A stretch of 64,000 nucleotides of DNA from Bifidobacterium choloepi (GCF_010667615.1 NZ_VYSG01000001.1:124001-188000), one strand, 5' to 3'; positions 1 to 9,362 are shown, counted from the stretch's first letter. Notes: generated by a model from the letters alone, not told the origin. Program-made: numbers and translations.

Positions 1-530
1 AGCCACTTCGCCGAGAAACCCTCGAGCGGTACCTGTCGCGGCGTCAGCGCCGAACAGTCATGGTCGCGGAACCACAATGCGGCGCGGATGAACAGTTCGA
101 AGTCGACGTCGCCGTCGTCGCGCATGATTCGGGCGGCGGCCGCCGCCGCCTCGCGGTCCGGAAAGCCCGCGTCGACGATGGCGCCGATCCGGGCCCGCTG
201 CCGGCGAAACTCGCGTGCCGTTGCCCGATCGGCGGCGCGCAACGCCGCCTGCTCGTCGGGCACGACGACGCGGACGACGAGGCCGGTCGGCGTGCCGATC
301 AGTTTCGTCTCCTCGTCGAACGGCAGTTCCATGCGCATGGCCCACTGCCGCACCTGACGTTCGTTGTCGAGGACGTCTATGGCATGGTCCTCGAGCCACG
401 TGCGGCTGGCGCGGCCGCAGACGGTGAGGGGATACGGCCAACGCGACTCCGTCTCGAACGTGCTTCGCCGCAGCCTGTCGGAGATGGCCGCGACGAGACT
501 GTCGCGACTCGTGACGGGCGAACGCTTCAT
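1..530 (-). CDS. jetD: Wadjet protein JetD, N-terminal part (runs off window)
   Basis: About 176 residues are visible before the window edge and the frame stays open to base 1. The protein starts MKRSPVTSRDS and near the cut has the motif LTPRQVPLEGFSAKWL, which fits the DUF3322 N-terminal domain of JetD/MksG. JetD is the Toprim-containing nuclease subunit that cleaves plasmid DNA once the JetABC SMC-like motor has sensed its topology; the Toprim (DUF2220) half lies outside the window. ATG at 530 is chosen because AGGAG sits 7 nt upstream; an in-frame ATG at 536 is only 1 nt from that site. It follows jetC by about 40 nt. Confidence 0.85.
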   Translation of the reverse strand, partial: MKRSPVTSRDSLVAAISDRLRRSTFETESRWPYPLTVCGRASRTWLEDHAIDVLDNERQVRQWAMRMELPFDEETKLIGTPTGLVVRVVVPDEQAALRAADRATAREFRRQRARIGAIVDAGFPDREAAAAAARIMRDDGDVDFELFIRAALWFRDHDCSALTPRQVPLEGFSAKW

Positions 531-570
531 CGTCATGCTCCTGTTCTGACCTTGTCCGGCACCGGCTCGC

Positions 571-3500
571 CTACTGCCCGTCGACGTCCGTCAATTCATC
601 CTTTGCGGATACGTTGCCGACCGGATCGAGTTCAGCAACGCGCAGCGACGTGTGACCGCTGTCGTCCTTGTAGGTGACGTAGGCCTTCGTCGAGACGCCG
701 AGGATCTCTCCGGTCTTGGACTCCGGGGCGGAGACGATGACCTGGAAGCCGAGCTTCGGCAGCACCTTGAGGGCGCGTTGCGTATAGCGGCCGTCCGCCT
801 TGATGAGCGCCTCGTCGAGGAACAGCGTGGTGTAGCTCGGCTCGGTGGTCAGGCCGTTGCCGAGCAGGTAGATCAGCGCGGCGCCGTAGACGAACGACGT
901 GAGTTCCTGCAGGGCGCCGCCGGAACGGCCGCCGGTCGACGTGATGCGTTCGTCGGGTTCGCCGATGTCGTCGTGGTGGACGATGGCGTAGAACGAGCTA
1001 CGGCAGCGCGGGTCCAGGTTGAGGGCGCCGTAGCTCTTGATGCCGTTGACATCGTGGACGGCATCAAGCTCGGCCTGGAGCATGCCGATGAGCGGGCGCA
1101 GCCCGTCGAACAGCTGCTTGAGCTCCGGCAGTTCCGGATCCGGCTGGCCATTGGGAACCGGGGCGCCTTCGGTACCGCCGCCCTTCTTCCACTCGTTGAG
1201 CGCGCTGATGGCGCCGCGCAGCTGCTGGACGAATGCGCGGTCGGGGTCGCGCACGTCGACCTCCAGCGACAGTTCGCCGTGGCGGGGGCCGAATTCCTGT
1301 CCCCTGAGCATCTGATTAATGCGGTCGAGCTGCTCGTAGATGTCACCCCGGTCGGTGCCGATTGCCCGGTTGAGCGTGAGCAGATACATGAGCATCTGGT
1401 TGAGCGTGCGCCTGTACTCGTCGGCGGTGGCCGCGGCGGCCGAGAGCTTCTCGAGGGCGACGAGCTCGTCGCGGTAGAACGGGTAGTCGGCAATGTCGAT
1501 GCCGACCGAATCGTTGTCCGGTTCGAAGCGGGTACGGTACGTTTCCATCGCGGTGACGACGTCGTGTTCGGCGCTGGTGGTCACGGCGCCCAGCGCGTCA
1601 AGCCGGTTGGCGACAGCGTTCCGGATGATGGCGACCATGCGTTCGAGGTAGCCGGCGGAGCCGTTGCCGACAATCCGGTGCGCGCGGGCGGCGGAGTTGC
1701 CGATCGAGGTCATCCGCTCGATGTATGTCGTGTTGAGGAGTTCCTCGGCCTCGGCGTCGAGTTCCGGAGCGCCGGTCACCATGGCGCCATCGTCTCCGGC
1801 GTTCCCGCGCACGGCTTCCAGCCATGCCCTGGCCGCGGTCACTGCCTTCTCGGCGTTCTCGGCATCCTGCTCGGCGAGCACGCGCTTCTTCTCGGCGTCG
1901 GCGCGGTCGCGTTCGAGCGAGTCCCGCCGCTTCTGCAGCGCCTCGAGCTCCGGATTGGTCCTGATCGCCTCGATCTGTTGCTCGACGTTGGCGAGCCACG
2001 TCACGGCGCCGTGTACATCGACGTGTTTCCAGTCAAGCGTGGCCAGGAGCGAGGCGAGCGTCCGCTGGTCCGACAGTCCCTCGCGCTGTGACCTGATGGC
2101 GTTGAACGTTGCCCGCGCCTCGTCAAGTGCGGCCTGTGCCCCGTCGACGGCGGTCTTGAGCATGTCGAGGTAGGACTGGGTGACGAAGCCGATGACCTCG
2201 TCGCGGTCCTTCATGCCGTAGCGTCCCTGTCTGCCTGACTTGACCTGGCCGTCGCGCTGGACCTGCCGCCGCGTCTCGTCGAGATCGTCGATGGCGTCCA
2301 CGCACCAGGCGTCGATGGCGTCGTCCTCCACCCGCGCGTGTAGCCAGCCGGCGAACGGGGATTCGTCGCGGAACCGGAGTTTTCCGGACAGCATGCCTTC
2401 GCCGTGGCGTCCGTCGGCGCCCAGGGCGCCGGATGCGGACGCACTGTCCGCGAATGCGTTGTCGGGGTCGGCGTCTCCGGCTTCGACGTCGATGAACCGC
2501 CAGGTACGGCTGGGCAGCACCTTGGGATCGATGGTGCTCACCTTGGCGGCAAACCCGTCTTCGTGGCGCCGGTCGACGAGGATGGTCTGGGCGAGCGAAC
2601 CGTAGACGGCGTTCATGGCGTGCCGCCAGTCCTCAGCGTCTTCCCTGACGTCCATCAACTCGGCGATGTACGGCATCTGTTCCTCGGCGAGTCCGGTCGC
2701 CTGGCACAGCAGTGCACGGGCACCGTTCATGCGCTGGGAGATGCGGGTGCGCATCTTCTCGGCGCGGTCGTAGTCGGCCTGCCTCTGCGCCCTGGTTTCG
2801 CGGGCCTGGTTGAGGGCGAGCGTCGCCTGTCCGCTGGCTTCCTCGAGTTCGTCCATGCGCTGCCGGTAGGTCGCCTCGAATTCGGCGGCGGCCGCGCGCC
2901 TGGTCTCCCATGCGTCCTCGTCGGCCGGCATCTCCTCGCCGACCTTGTCGAACATGGTGCCGATTCGTGCGCTGTTCGCCCGCGTCTCGGTCACTAGTTC
3001 GCCGGCCTGCTTGCGTTCGCCTTCGAGCCGTTCGAGGGATCCGCCGTCGATGCCGCGCATCTTTGCGTCGACGTCGGCGATGTGGACGCCGAGTTCGCGG
3101 GACAGCTGTGCCGCATCCTTGCCTTCGCGCAGACGGCGTTCATGCTCGGCCTGGTCGAGCGGTAGCTGCCTCTCGACTTCGGCGACGAGGTTCGCTGTCG
3201 TCCACGAGTGGAGAATGGCGGCGCCGGTGTCCGTCGACGGGTCCACGACATCGAATGCCGTCGTCTGGTTTCTCGCGTCCTCGTAGCGTGCGTGGCGTCG
3301 CCTCACGTCGGCGAGGAGCGTCATCCTTGCCTGCTTGTCGGCCATGCTGCGGAAGTTCTCGTCGTATTCGCCGTATTGGTGGACGGCTTCGCGTGCGTAG
3401 CTGAGCGCCTCGGGGACGCCGAGCACGCCCTGCTTGAAGATATCGTCGAGCCGGCTGGGTGTGTCGGCAGACTGGATCTTGTGCAGCAGGCGGCAGCTTT

Positions 3501-4128
3501 CGGCGGACAGTCCCATTTCCTCCCAGATATAGGAGTGGAACGACTCGGCGGACTGGTAGACGACGGCGCCGTCGTACGCCTGCTTGATCTGCGTGGCCGT
3601 GAACGGGGTGTTGCGGAACCGCTTCATCACGCGCGGGTCGATCTTCTTCTCCCACGTCGCGAACAGCCGCCTGACGGCGGTATGGCCGTCGCCGGCCTGC
3701 AGGTACAGGAACTTCGCGCAGGACAGCACGTCGTGGCTCGCCTCGTTGACGTACGTGTCCACGATTGCTCCCCATACCGCCGTCGGCCTGCCGTCGTCGG
3801 TCGTGCCGCGCAGGTAGACGGGTTTCTCGCCGAGCGTCGAGTCGCTCATCCCGACCATGCCGCGCAGGTACGTGTAGTCGTTGCGTTCCGACTTGCCGGT
3901 GTTGGATGCCTTGTTGAACGGCGTCCCCTTCGGATACAGCAGGGAAATCTGCGCGTCGACGAGCGTCGACTTGCCGCTTTCGCTCGCGCCGGCCAGCAGC
4001 GTTACCGGCAGGGTCGGATCAGTCGACGGCTTGAATTCGTGCCAGCCGCCGTACGTACCCCAGTTGACGAGCTGCCGGCTTTCCATCATCCACCGGTCGG
4101 CCACCATCTGCATGGCGTTGCGTGCCAT
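571..4128 (-). CDS. jetC: Wadjet protein JetC, SMC/MukB-like ATPase
   Basis: The protein has 1185 residues. Walker A GASESGKST lies near residue 50. Long Gln/Glu/Arg-rich coiled-coil segments fill the middle. The C-terminal ABC signature region (SGGALQELTSFVYGAALIYLL) is followed by Walker B TLFLDEALIKADGR and VIVSAPE, the layout of MukB/JetC motors. JetC forms the DNA-embracing ATPase of Wadjet, with JetA as kleisin-like and JetB as KITE-like subunits. The ATG at 4128 overlaps the jetB stop (TGATG), so translation is probably coupled; an in-frame GTG at 4131 is possible. AGGAAGG lies just upstream. No key motif is missing. Confidence 0.93.
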   Translation of the reverse strand: MARNAMQMVADRWMMESRQLVNWGTYGGWHEFKPSTDPTLPVTLLAGASESGKSTLVDAQISLLYPKGTPFNKASNTGKSERNDYTYLRGMVGMSDSTLGEKPVYLRGTTDDGRPTAVWGAIVDTYVNEASHDVLSCAKFLYLQAGDGHTAVRRLFATWEKKIDPRVMKRFRNTPFTATQIKQAYDGAVVYQSAESFHSYIWEEMGLSAESCRLLHKIQSADTPSRLDDIFKQGVLGVPEALSYAREAVHQYGEYDENFRSMADKQARMTLLADVRRRHARYEDARNQTTAFDVVDPSTDTGAAILHSWTTANLVAEVERQLPLDQAEHERRLREGKDAAQLSRELGVHIADVDAKMRGIDGGSLERLEGERKQAGELVTETRANSARIGTMFDKVGEEMPADEDAWETRRAAAAEFEATYRQRMDELEEASGQATLALNQARETRAQRQADYDRAEKMRTRISQRMNGARALLCQATGLAEEQMPYIAELMDVREDAEDWRHAMNAVYGSLAQTILVDRRHEDGFAAKVSTIDPKVLPSRTWRFIDVEAGDADPDNAFADSASASGALGADGRHGEGMLSGKLRFRDESPFAGWLHARVEDDAIDAWCVDAIDDLDETRRQVQRDGQVKSGRQGRYGMKDRDEVIGFVTQSYLDMLKTAVDGAQAALDEARATFNAIRSQREGLSDQRTLASLLATLDWKHVDVHGAVTWLANVEQQIEAIRTNPELEALQKRRDSLERDRADAEKKRVLAEQDAENAEKAVTAARAWLEAVRGNAGDDGAMVTGAPELDAEAEELLNTTYIERMTSIGNSAARAHRIVGNGSAGYLERMVAIIRNAVANRLDALGAVTTSAEHDVVTAMETYRTRFEPDNDSVGIDIADYPFYRDELVALEKLSAAAATADEYRRTLNQMLMYLLTLNRAIGTDRGDIYEQLDRINQMLRGQEFGPRHGELSLEVDVRDPDRAFVQQLRGAISALNEWKKGGGTEGAPVPNGQPDPELPELKQLFDGLRPLIGMLQAELDAVHDVNGIKSYGALNLDPRCRSSFYAIVHHDDIGEPDERITSTGGRSGGALQELTSFVYGAALIYLLGNGLTTEPSYTTLFLDEALIKADGRYTQRALKVLPKLGFQVIVSAPESKTGEILGVSTKAYVTYKDDSGHTSLRVAELDPVGNVSAKDELTDVDGQ

Positions 4129-4913
4129 CACCGTCCACCTTCCTCAAACAGTTCAATGACGTCGTCGTCCGCTTCTTCACCGTGCACGATTCCCGCGCCG
4201 TCACCCATGTCCGGAAATCCTGCCATCTCCTTCGCCGGCTGCACGGGCTCCTCCCCGACCTCGAGCCACTCGTCGGCCAGGGCGCTGTCGAGCACGACGG
4301 GCACGAGGGGCGTGACGAGATAGACGTCGTCGACGTCAGTCGGTTCCAAGTATCCGTAAGTCTCCATGCGGCCGACGAGCTGGGTGACGGCGTCAACGAC
4401 GCCCTCCTCGTCGTTGCGGCCGGCCAGATATCCGGCACCGCTGGCGAGGGCTCCGCGGATTTCCTCGAAACCGACGAGCCACTGGGACTTCGGCTTCCGG
4501 ACATTCTCGCATTCGAGGACATGAATGCGCAGGAACGCGAGCAGCGCGGCCTCGTCGCGACGCAGGCTCTGCCGGGTCTTGAGGCTGCGCAGTTCTCCTT
4601 CCTCGTCGGGTGCCGGCGTGGCATACATGATCCGGTAGTGTTCGTTGACGACGAGGTCGAGCATGTCGTTGTTGAGCGACTGGATGACCTGGTCACGGTT
4701 GCGTTCGACGAGGTCGTAGAGCTTGCCGTCGATGTAGCGTTCGCGTTTCAGGGCGATGGCGGCGCGGCGCGCGTCCGCCGTCATGTGGCTGGTATCCCCC
4801 TCGAACCGGCCGTTAGGGTTGATATCGTTGACGGGCATGCCGTCGTCGCCGGCCCCGTGGCCGAATTCGATGGCCTCATCGTCGGTGGCCATGCCGTTGA
4901 TGTCCTCGTCCAT
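4128..4913 (-). CDS. jetB: Wadjet protein JetB (DUF4194, KITE-like subunit)
   Basis: The protein has 261 residues, within the usual DUF4194/MksE/JetB range, and lies between jetA and jetC in the standard order. JetB binds the kleisin-like JetA and modulates the JetC ATPase. The middle part reads as alternating helices typical of tandem winged helices (for example [16 protein letters not shown]), and the N- and C-termini are acidic and probably disordered. The call rests mainly on position and length, since this family is poorly conserved. The stop overlaps the jetC start. ATG at 4913 has a GAGG only 3 nt upstream; an in-frame ATG lies 21 nt further in. Confidence 0.82.
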   Translation of the reverse strand: MDEDINGMATDDEAIEFGHGAGDDGMPVNDINPNGRFEGDTSHMTADARRAAIALKRERYIDGKLYDLVERNRDQVIQSLNNDMLDLVVNEHYRIMYATPAPDEEGELRSLKTRQSLRRDEAALLAFLRIHVLECENVRKPKSQWLVGFEEIRGALASGAGYLAGRNDEEGVVDAVTQLVGRMETYGYLEPTDVDDVYLVTPLVPVVLDSALADEWLEVGEEPVQPAKEMAGFPDMGDGAGIVHGEEADDDVIELFEEGGR

Positions 4914-5029
4914 GTGCCTCGTGTTCCGTCCCTCTCGTTGCTGGTCTGTACGTGTCTTGACTTGTTTGGTCGTCCTGTCGGCGTGCCGGAGTCGTATTGG
5001 TTCCGGCCGGTGGAGCGTCGCCGGTGGTT

Positions 5030-6553
5030 CTATCGTTCCTCGATGATGTCCTCAAGTTCGCTCATTCCGGCTAAAACCTCGGTGGTAAGCCACTGCCGTT
5101 CCTCGCCATTCTGGTCGATGCAGTTCCATACCACTGTAGGCGTTCCTTCACCAGGACCTCTAAGGGCTCCAAGGAACCCGACAAACTCGCTTTCGCGCCG
5201 CTCCTCAGGCGGTAACTCGTTGAAGCTTGCAGCAATATCGACGAGTCCACCATTCATAACTGGGTTCTCACGAACAAGAGCGGCCATATGGATCAGTCGC
5301 GGCCCCCCGTTTTCGATGAGTTCGCGGAGATTTACCTCAGGCACATCAGCGCCATAGTTTCCCAACTCACTTAAGGAGGGCACGGCAGCACGGGCCATCG
5401 AACGCGACGGACGCGTCGGCAACGTCGCGAGCCGCTCCGGACTGGAGATCCCCGTCTCGTAGGGCCGGTCGGTAGACGTCGGATGGTCGCGGGCGTCCGC
5501 GTTGATCTTCTCGGAGAGCTTGTTGAGCTTGACGAGCATGGTGTGAAAGCGAGTGTCTGTCTGCTGGCGGACGAGGCGGCTGACGGCCTCGTCGGAGACG
5601 CGCATCTGGCGTCGCACGCCCTCGATGCCGTCATAGATATGGGCCAGCTCTTCCTTGACCTGTTCGAGCAGCACGGCGGACCCGCCCTCGACATACGGCG
5701 TTCTGGCGATCGCCCGCATGGCGGTATCGATCTGGTCGCGGCCCTCGTCGGTGACGATGACCTGGAACGCGTCCTCGAAGCGGCGTCCGGCGTCAGATTC
5801 GGCGAACGACTTGCGATATTCGTCGTGGTAGGTTTTCAGTATCTCTTCGACGGACATGGCGCCGGCCTGCATGCGCCGGCGCAGTGCGTCACCGTTGTCA
5901 CGTTCGGTGAGCATCAGCTCGCGCAGGTCGATGGGGACGCCACGCAGCGTGCCATGCACGACGTTGATGATATCCTCGACTTCCTTGTCGGACAACGACC
6001 GGCCGCCGTTGCCTTCCTCGATCGTCCTGATCTGCTCCTGCCGGTCGGCGATTTCCTGTTCGAGCAAGCGGATGCGTTCGGGAAGGTCGGCGGTGAGCTC
6101 CATGCGGGCGTGCTCGATCTCCATGATGATCGAGTTGGCCTGCGCGCCGGACATCGTCTGGGTGTCGTCCTGCAGCTTGTCGAGCGCCTCGATGGCGCGG
6201 TGGGCGCGTGCGGTCAGGCGGTAGAGGAACCGGTGGCTGGCCGGGTCGAGCGAATTCGCCAGCCATGCATAGTCGCCGTTGCCTTCCTTCATGAGCTCGG
6301 CGATGGTGTGGCGGGCATAGTCCTGAGCATCCTCGTCGTCCCTCAGCGCGACCTCGTCCATGTTGGCGAGCGTGGCGACGCCGCGGGAGAATCGTTCCTC
6401 CAGATCTTCCTTCGGCAACTCCGATGTCAGCGGATCGAACGCCGACCGGAGCAACGCGACGTAGATGCGGGCCTTCGGTCTGGTGAGCAACCGGAGCACC
6501 CCGGTGTCATACACCGACCGCAACTGCTCCATCTCGTCGCGGATGTCGCCCAA
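5030..6553 (-). CDS. jetA: Wadjet protein JetA (DUF3375, kleisin-like)
   Basis: The protein has 507 residues and matches DUF3375/MksF/JetA: an N-terminal helical domain ([23 protein letters not shown]), then [26 protein letters not shown], a hallmark stretch of this family, and a C-terminal winged-helix-like end. JetA bridges the JetC heads. The start is a TTG at 6553 after GGGGAGGG; the next in-frame ATG is at 6532. A 116-nt gap separates it from jetB, longer than the other junctions. The last part of the gene (about 5041-5400) is near 56% GC, whereas the sequence just before it is near 65%, suggesting mosaicism or fast divergence. Confidence 0.88.
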   Translation of the reverse strand: MGDIRDEMEQLRSVYDTGVLRLLTRPKARIYVALLRSAFDPLTSELPKEDLEERFSRGVATLANMDEVALRDDEDAQDYARHTIAELMKEGNGDYAWLANSLDPASHRFLYRLTARAHRAIEALDKLQDDTQTMSGAQANSIIMEIEHARMELTADLPERIRLLEQEIADRQEQIRTIEEGNGGRSLSDKEVEDIINVVHGTLRGVPIDLRELMLTERDNGDALRRRMQAGAMSVEEILKTYHDEYRKSFAESDAGRRFEDAFQVIVTDEGRDQIDTAMRAIARTPYVEGGSAVLLEQVKEELAHIYDGIEGVRRQMRVSDEAVSRLVRQQTDTRFHTMLVKLNKLSEKINADARDHPTSTDRPYETGISSPERLATLPTRPSRSMARAAVPSLSELGNYGADVPEVNLRELIENGGPRLIHMAALVRENPVMNGGLVDIAASFNELPPEERRESEFVGFLGALRGPGEGTPTVVWNCIDQNGEERQWLTTEVLAGMSELEDIIEER

Positions 6554-6624
6554 TGGCCCTCCCCTGTTCGCCGGAATCTCAACAACTGTCCATCATAGCA
6601 AATGGCCGCCTGGGCATCGCCCCA

Positions 6625-7839
6625 TCATTCTCCCGATGGCGCGGTGTCATACGGCTGGATCGCCGAGGGATTGGTACGACGGATAAAGTCACCCATGGCG
6701 GGAACAGTGAACGCCACCCTTCCCCGTCCGGGAGCATAGATCAAGCCGAGTTCGATCAACGACTGCCTTGCCCGCGTCATCTCCGTCGGCTTGCGTCCCA
6801 GCAACTGCGCCACTTCGCCGGTGCTGCACGATTCGCCGCCGAGCCGCGCCATCGCCTCCATGTATTCCCGGGCCACATTAGTAGCCCGTTGCCAGCGAGA
6901 CTCGTACAGCCCGCGGTCAAGCAAAGCCTGTGCCTGCGGCTTGCCTTCGTTGACGGCGTCCATTCCGATCGGATTGGATGTCGCGGCATTGTAAGTGGCA
7001 TCCCCATAGGCCTGAACGAAAAACGGATAGCCTTGGGCCAGCTTGACGAGTTCATCGAGGGCATCCGGACTGAATGAGGCACCCACGTCCTGCGTAGTCG
7101 TGACCAAGCATTGTCGGGTCTGTTCGTCAGTGAGTCGACCGAGCTCGTAGTAACGGAACAGACGCTCGGCATAAGAACGCGACCTGGAAAGGGCGCCGGG
7201 AAGGTCCGGCAAGCCAGCGGCGATGATATAGAACGGCAGATCCTGCTGGCCCATCCGGTGCTGGATGGTGATGAGCGTGCCCATCAGGGATTCGTCCATC
7301 TCCTGGAGCTCGTCGACGAAGAGAAAGAACGCCGAATGCCTGGCCTTGAGGTCGTTGCACAATTCCTCGATGGTCAGTTCCAGCTGGAATTCCTCGGAAG
7401 TATCGGATTCCTCGCTTGCTAAGGGAGACAAGGACAGCTTGAACCCGGCTAGTTCAACCGCCACGCTCTGGATGCGCTTGAGCGTCTCGATGAGTGCCGT
7501 GCGCAGTTCGTGGTCACGTTCCTGTACCACGGCTTTCTGGATGGACGTCACGATTGCCTGCATATCGCGTTCTTTATTGCCAGTGGACTCGATATAGGCG
7601 CCGAGTAATTCCGCTTCCCTGACCAAGGAAAGACAACGGAGCAGTAGTACAGTCTTCCCAACGCCCCGAAGGCCACTGAAGACCAGTCCCTGATCCGTCA
7701 AATCGTTTTTGGCACGGACAATCATGCGCTTGACGGCATCGAGTTCCTCTTCGCGTCCTGCGAGATTGACCGGATCGCGACCAGCACCAGGAACAAATGG
7801 GTTCAAGGCTTGCATGGATACGTTGAAGTCTTCAGCCAT
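6625..7839 (-). CDS. AAA+ ATPase with C-terminal winged helix (Orc1/Cdc6-like), first gene of the Wadjet operon
   Basis: The protein has 404 residues. It has an AGREEELD box 1 near residue 28, Walker A GLRGVGKT at 56-63, Walker B FFLFVDELQE near 165-175 and a C-terminal winged-helix-like part (CSTGEVAQLLGRKPTEMTRARQSLIELGLI). This is the architecture of bacterial AAA_16/Orc1-like ATPases, often annotated only as ATP-binding protein. It is not a Wadjet core subunit, but it is co-oriented, ends 71 nt before jetA, and there is no obvious terminator between them. It could be a regulator, an accessory DNA-binding factor or an independent gene. Start ATG follows AGGAGGAAAACC. Confidence 0.75.
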   Translation of the reverse strand: MAEDFNVSMQALNPFVPGAGRDPVNLAGREEELDAVKRMIVRAKNDLTDQGLVFSGLRGVGKTVLLLRCLSLVREAELLGAYIESTGNKERDMQAIVTSIQKAVVQERDHELRTALIETLKRIQSVAVELAGFKLSLSPLASEESDTSEEFQLELTIEELCNDLKARHSAFFLFVDELQEMDESLMGTLITIQHRMGQQDLPFYIIAAGLPDLPGALSRSRSYAERLFRYYELGRLTDEQTRQCLVTTTQDVGASFSPDALDELVKLAQGYPFFVQAYGDATYNAATSNPIGMDAVNEGKPQAQALLDRGLYESRWQRATNVAREYMEAMARLGGESCSTGEVAQLLGRKPTEMTRARQSLIELGLIYAPGRGRVAFTVPAMGDFIRRTNPSAIQPYDTAPSGE

Positions 7840-7891
7840 GGTTTTCCTCCTTCACGCAGATCCAGCCACGGCAGTTCAAGTTCTATGAAGA

Positions 7892-7897
7892 ATTATA
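7892..7897 (-). promoter_or_regulatory. Putative -10 element (TATAAT) for the AAA+/Wadjet operon
   Basis: A perfect TATAAT reads on the minus strand 52-58 nt upstream of the AAA+ start codon. The hexamer 17 nt further upstream is CTGCAT, a poor -35, and it lies inside the phased repeat array. That geometry suggests transcription that depends on, or is blocked by, a protein bound to the repeats. Confidence 0.5.
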
Positions 7898-7900
7898 CAA

Positions 7901-7950
7901 CTATATGCAGTAATATGCAGTTGTATGTAGCTATATGCGGCATATATAGT
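7901..7950 (-). repeat. 10-bp-phased direct repeat array (operator-like)
   Basis: Plus-strand units are CTATATGCAG, TAATATGCAG, TTGTATGTAG and CTATATGCGG, followed by the degenerate CATATATAGT. Each is exactly 10 bp, one helical turn. The array abuts the TATAAT box and covers the -35 position. Such phasing places a protein on one DNA face, as with response-regulator or iteron-type binders. Confidence 0.6.
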
Positions 7951-7961
7951 TTAACTCATAG

Positions 7962-7977
7962 CGCTTGTTAACAAGCG
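7962..7977. promoter_or_regulatory. 16-bp perfect palindrome CGCTTGTTAACAAGCG
   Basis: A perfect inverted repeat with no spacer and no following T-tract, so it looks like a dimeric repressor operator and not a terminator. It sits 12 bp beyond the phased repeat array, about 65 bp upstream of the -10 box. Confidence 0.5.
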
Positions 7978-8095
7978 GCACTCGTTCCCTGCTGGTGGCG
8001 TTGTTAAAGCAGTCGGAGAAGAGCTACTGACGTTACCGGTCTTGGGCACCACAGTAGTGATTAATGATTAATGAATACATGATGTGTCTTCTTCT

Positions 8096-8115
8096 CCACT
8101 CCCCGGAGTGGTTTT
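8096..8115 (+). terminator. Small hairpin with TTTT tail on the plus strand
   Basis: CCACTCC and GGAGTGG pair around a CC loop and are followed by TTTT. Neighbouring genes are on the minus strand, so this could end a short plus-strand RNA from the regulatory region or could be fortuitous. Confidence 0.3.
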
Positions 8116-8236
8116 GCCGATGAAATGGTTTGGTGTGGCCTGTATTCGGTGTCGTCTTTGACAACCGTTTGCGACTGACAGCATGTACGACGATGAACCC
8201 GATGATAATATCTGGATGTCCCGCTAAAAAAGCGCA

Positions 8237-9175
8237 TCATCTATAGTCCAGAAGCTTCTGCTTCGCCGCGGCGAACTCCTCCTCGGTCAGCAAGCCATTC
8301 TGCTTCATGGCGTTGAGTTCCCGCAGTTTGTCCATGAAACCGTCAGCCTCGTTGTCAGCAGATTCTTGCGTGTCCTGTGGAAGGGGTTGTGGTACGCCCT
8401 TGTTCGGGTCTCGCCATCCGCGCTGCTTTGCCATGGTACGGATACGATGCACGAGATCCTGCGCCTCCGGCAGTTGGCATGGACCGACCTGCACCATCCA
8501 CGAAAAGTCGTCACCCTCGACGACCACGTACTTGTCGCCACCCTCTAATTTCGGCAGGGCAAACGCAAATACGCCAAGCGTGAGCAGACGTGGCACCGTA
8601 GGACGCGATAAGACCGACATTCCATCCTCCACCGTTGCTACAAGGTCCTTGAGCGGCCTCGTCTCTCCGCCGCAGCGGATCGACTCTTCATGCAGCACGA
8701 TGCGGTCATGATTGACGCCCACGACTTGTGCGACAGGCAGGTCATCGAGGAAGAACGCATCACGAACCGACAGGCTATGGTTCTTGCCCGGCTTGCGCGG
8801 TGCGTTCCTTAGTTCCTGCTTCTTCCGTGCACGTAGTTCAAAGAATGGTACTGGTGGAACGCCTCCATTCACTTTATGTCCCAATGCCCTGAGCAATATG
8901 TCGTTGTTCGACCTGTTTTTCTTTAGCAGTGTTCCATACTGGTGCTCTGCGCTGTTGCCATCTATCACGGAACTGGGCGTCACATCAACGCACATGTTGA
9001 ACGTCAGTCCCGCGAATCCCAGAAGACTATATTTCGTAACCGCGTAGTCAACGACCGATTCCAGCGGGACAATGCTCTGCTTTCCGTATGTTTCCACCGA
9101 CGTCCCCGTGCGGTTGATAATCAGCACATCGTTCTTTAAGGTCAACGTGGACTCGTAGCCTTCTAATTGGATCAT
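8237..9175 (-). CDS. DUF4429-like protein with C-terminal SHOCT domain
   Basis: The protein has 312 residues. The N-terminus (LEGYESTLTLKNDVLIINRTG) resembles the start of DUF4429/PH-like proteins, and a second similar segment lies around residues 140-220 (VNHDRIVLHEESIRCGG). The last 30 residues (MDKLRELNAMKQNGLLTEEEFAAAKQKLL) are a clear SHOCT motif, a short helical oligomerisation tail. No enzyme motif or membrane segment is visible. It stands alone with large gaps on both sides and is less GC-rich than backbone genes. The function is unknown; similar proteins are often found near mobile or defence genes. Confidence 0.7.
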   Translation of the reverse strand: MIQLEGYESTLTLKNDVLIINRTGTSVETYGKQSIVPLESVVDYAVTKYSLLGFAGLTFNMCVDVTPSSVIDGNSAEHQYGTLLKKNRSNNDILLRALGHKVNGGVPPVPFFELRARKKQELRNAPRKPGKNHSLSVRDAFFLDDLPVAQVVGVNHDRIVLHEESIRCGGETRPLKDLVATVEDGMSVLSRPTVPRLLTLGVFAFALPKLEGGDKYVVVEGDDFSWMVQVGPCQLPEAQDLVHRIRTMAKQRGWRDPNKGVPQPLPQDTQESADNEADGFMDKLRELNAMKQNGLLTEEEFAAAKQKLLDYR

Positions 9176-9209
9176 TGCTCCTACTTCCCCAAGTTCCTTG
9201 TTGACGCCA

Positions 9210-9218
9210 CCCCCCCCC
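9210..9218 (-). repeat. Homopolymeric C9 tract upstream of the SHOCT gene
   Basis: Nine consecutive C (G on the coding strand) lie about 35-43 nt upstream of the SHOCT start, flanked by GCCA and GTGGC which can pair. Tracts of this length are prone to slippage, and this one falls in the probable promoter or leader. Confidence 0.5.
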
Positions 9219-9362
9219 TTGTGGCATGCAATGATTCTACCTGAAACTCTCAGAAGATCTGGCCATGAGCAACCTGACGTGGCATTTCTGGATCAACTCA
9301 ATAATGCTTGTGAGGGCAGGGACGCGAGAAGTCAAGGAACTGGCGAGAATAGCTCGCTTTAT

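Larger units (their letters stand above)
7840..8236. other. 397-nt AT-rich intergenic regulatory region upstream of the Wadjet operon
   Basis: No coding sequence is evident. From the AAA+ gene outward it holds a minus-strand -10 box, a 10-bp-phased repeat array, a 16-bp perfect palindrome, a tandem GATTAAT pair (8059-8072) and a plus-strand hairpin with a TTTT tail (8096-8115). Base composition is clearly more AT-rich than the flanking genes, particularly at 7880-7960. Confidence 0.7.

Noticed and set aside
571-4128. The large ATPase as a housekeeping SMC or SbcC protein.
   Set aside because: Neighbours JetA, JetB and JetD and the MukB-type signature region identify the MksB/JetC class.
7901-7950. 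The short repeats as a CRISPR array.
   Set aside because: Units are 10 bp, directly abutting and without spacers, and no cas genes are present.
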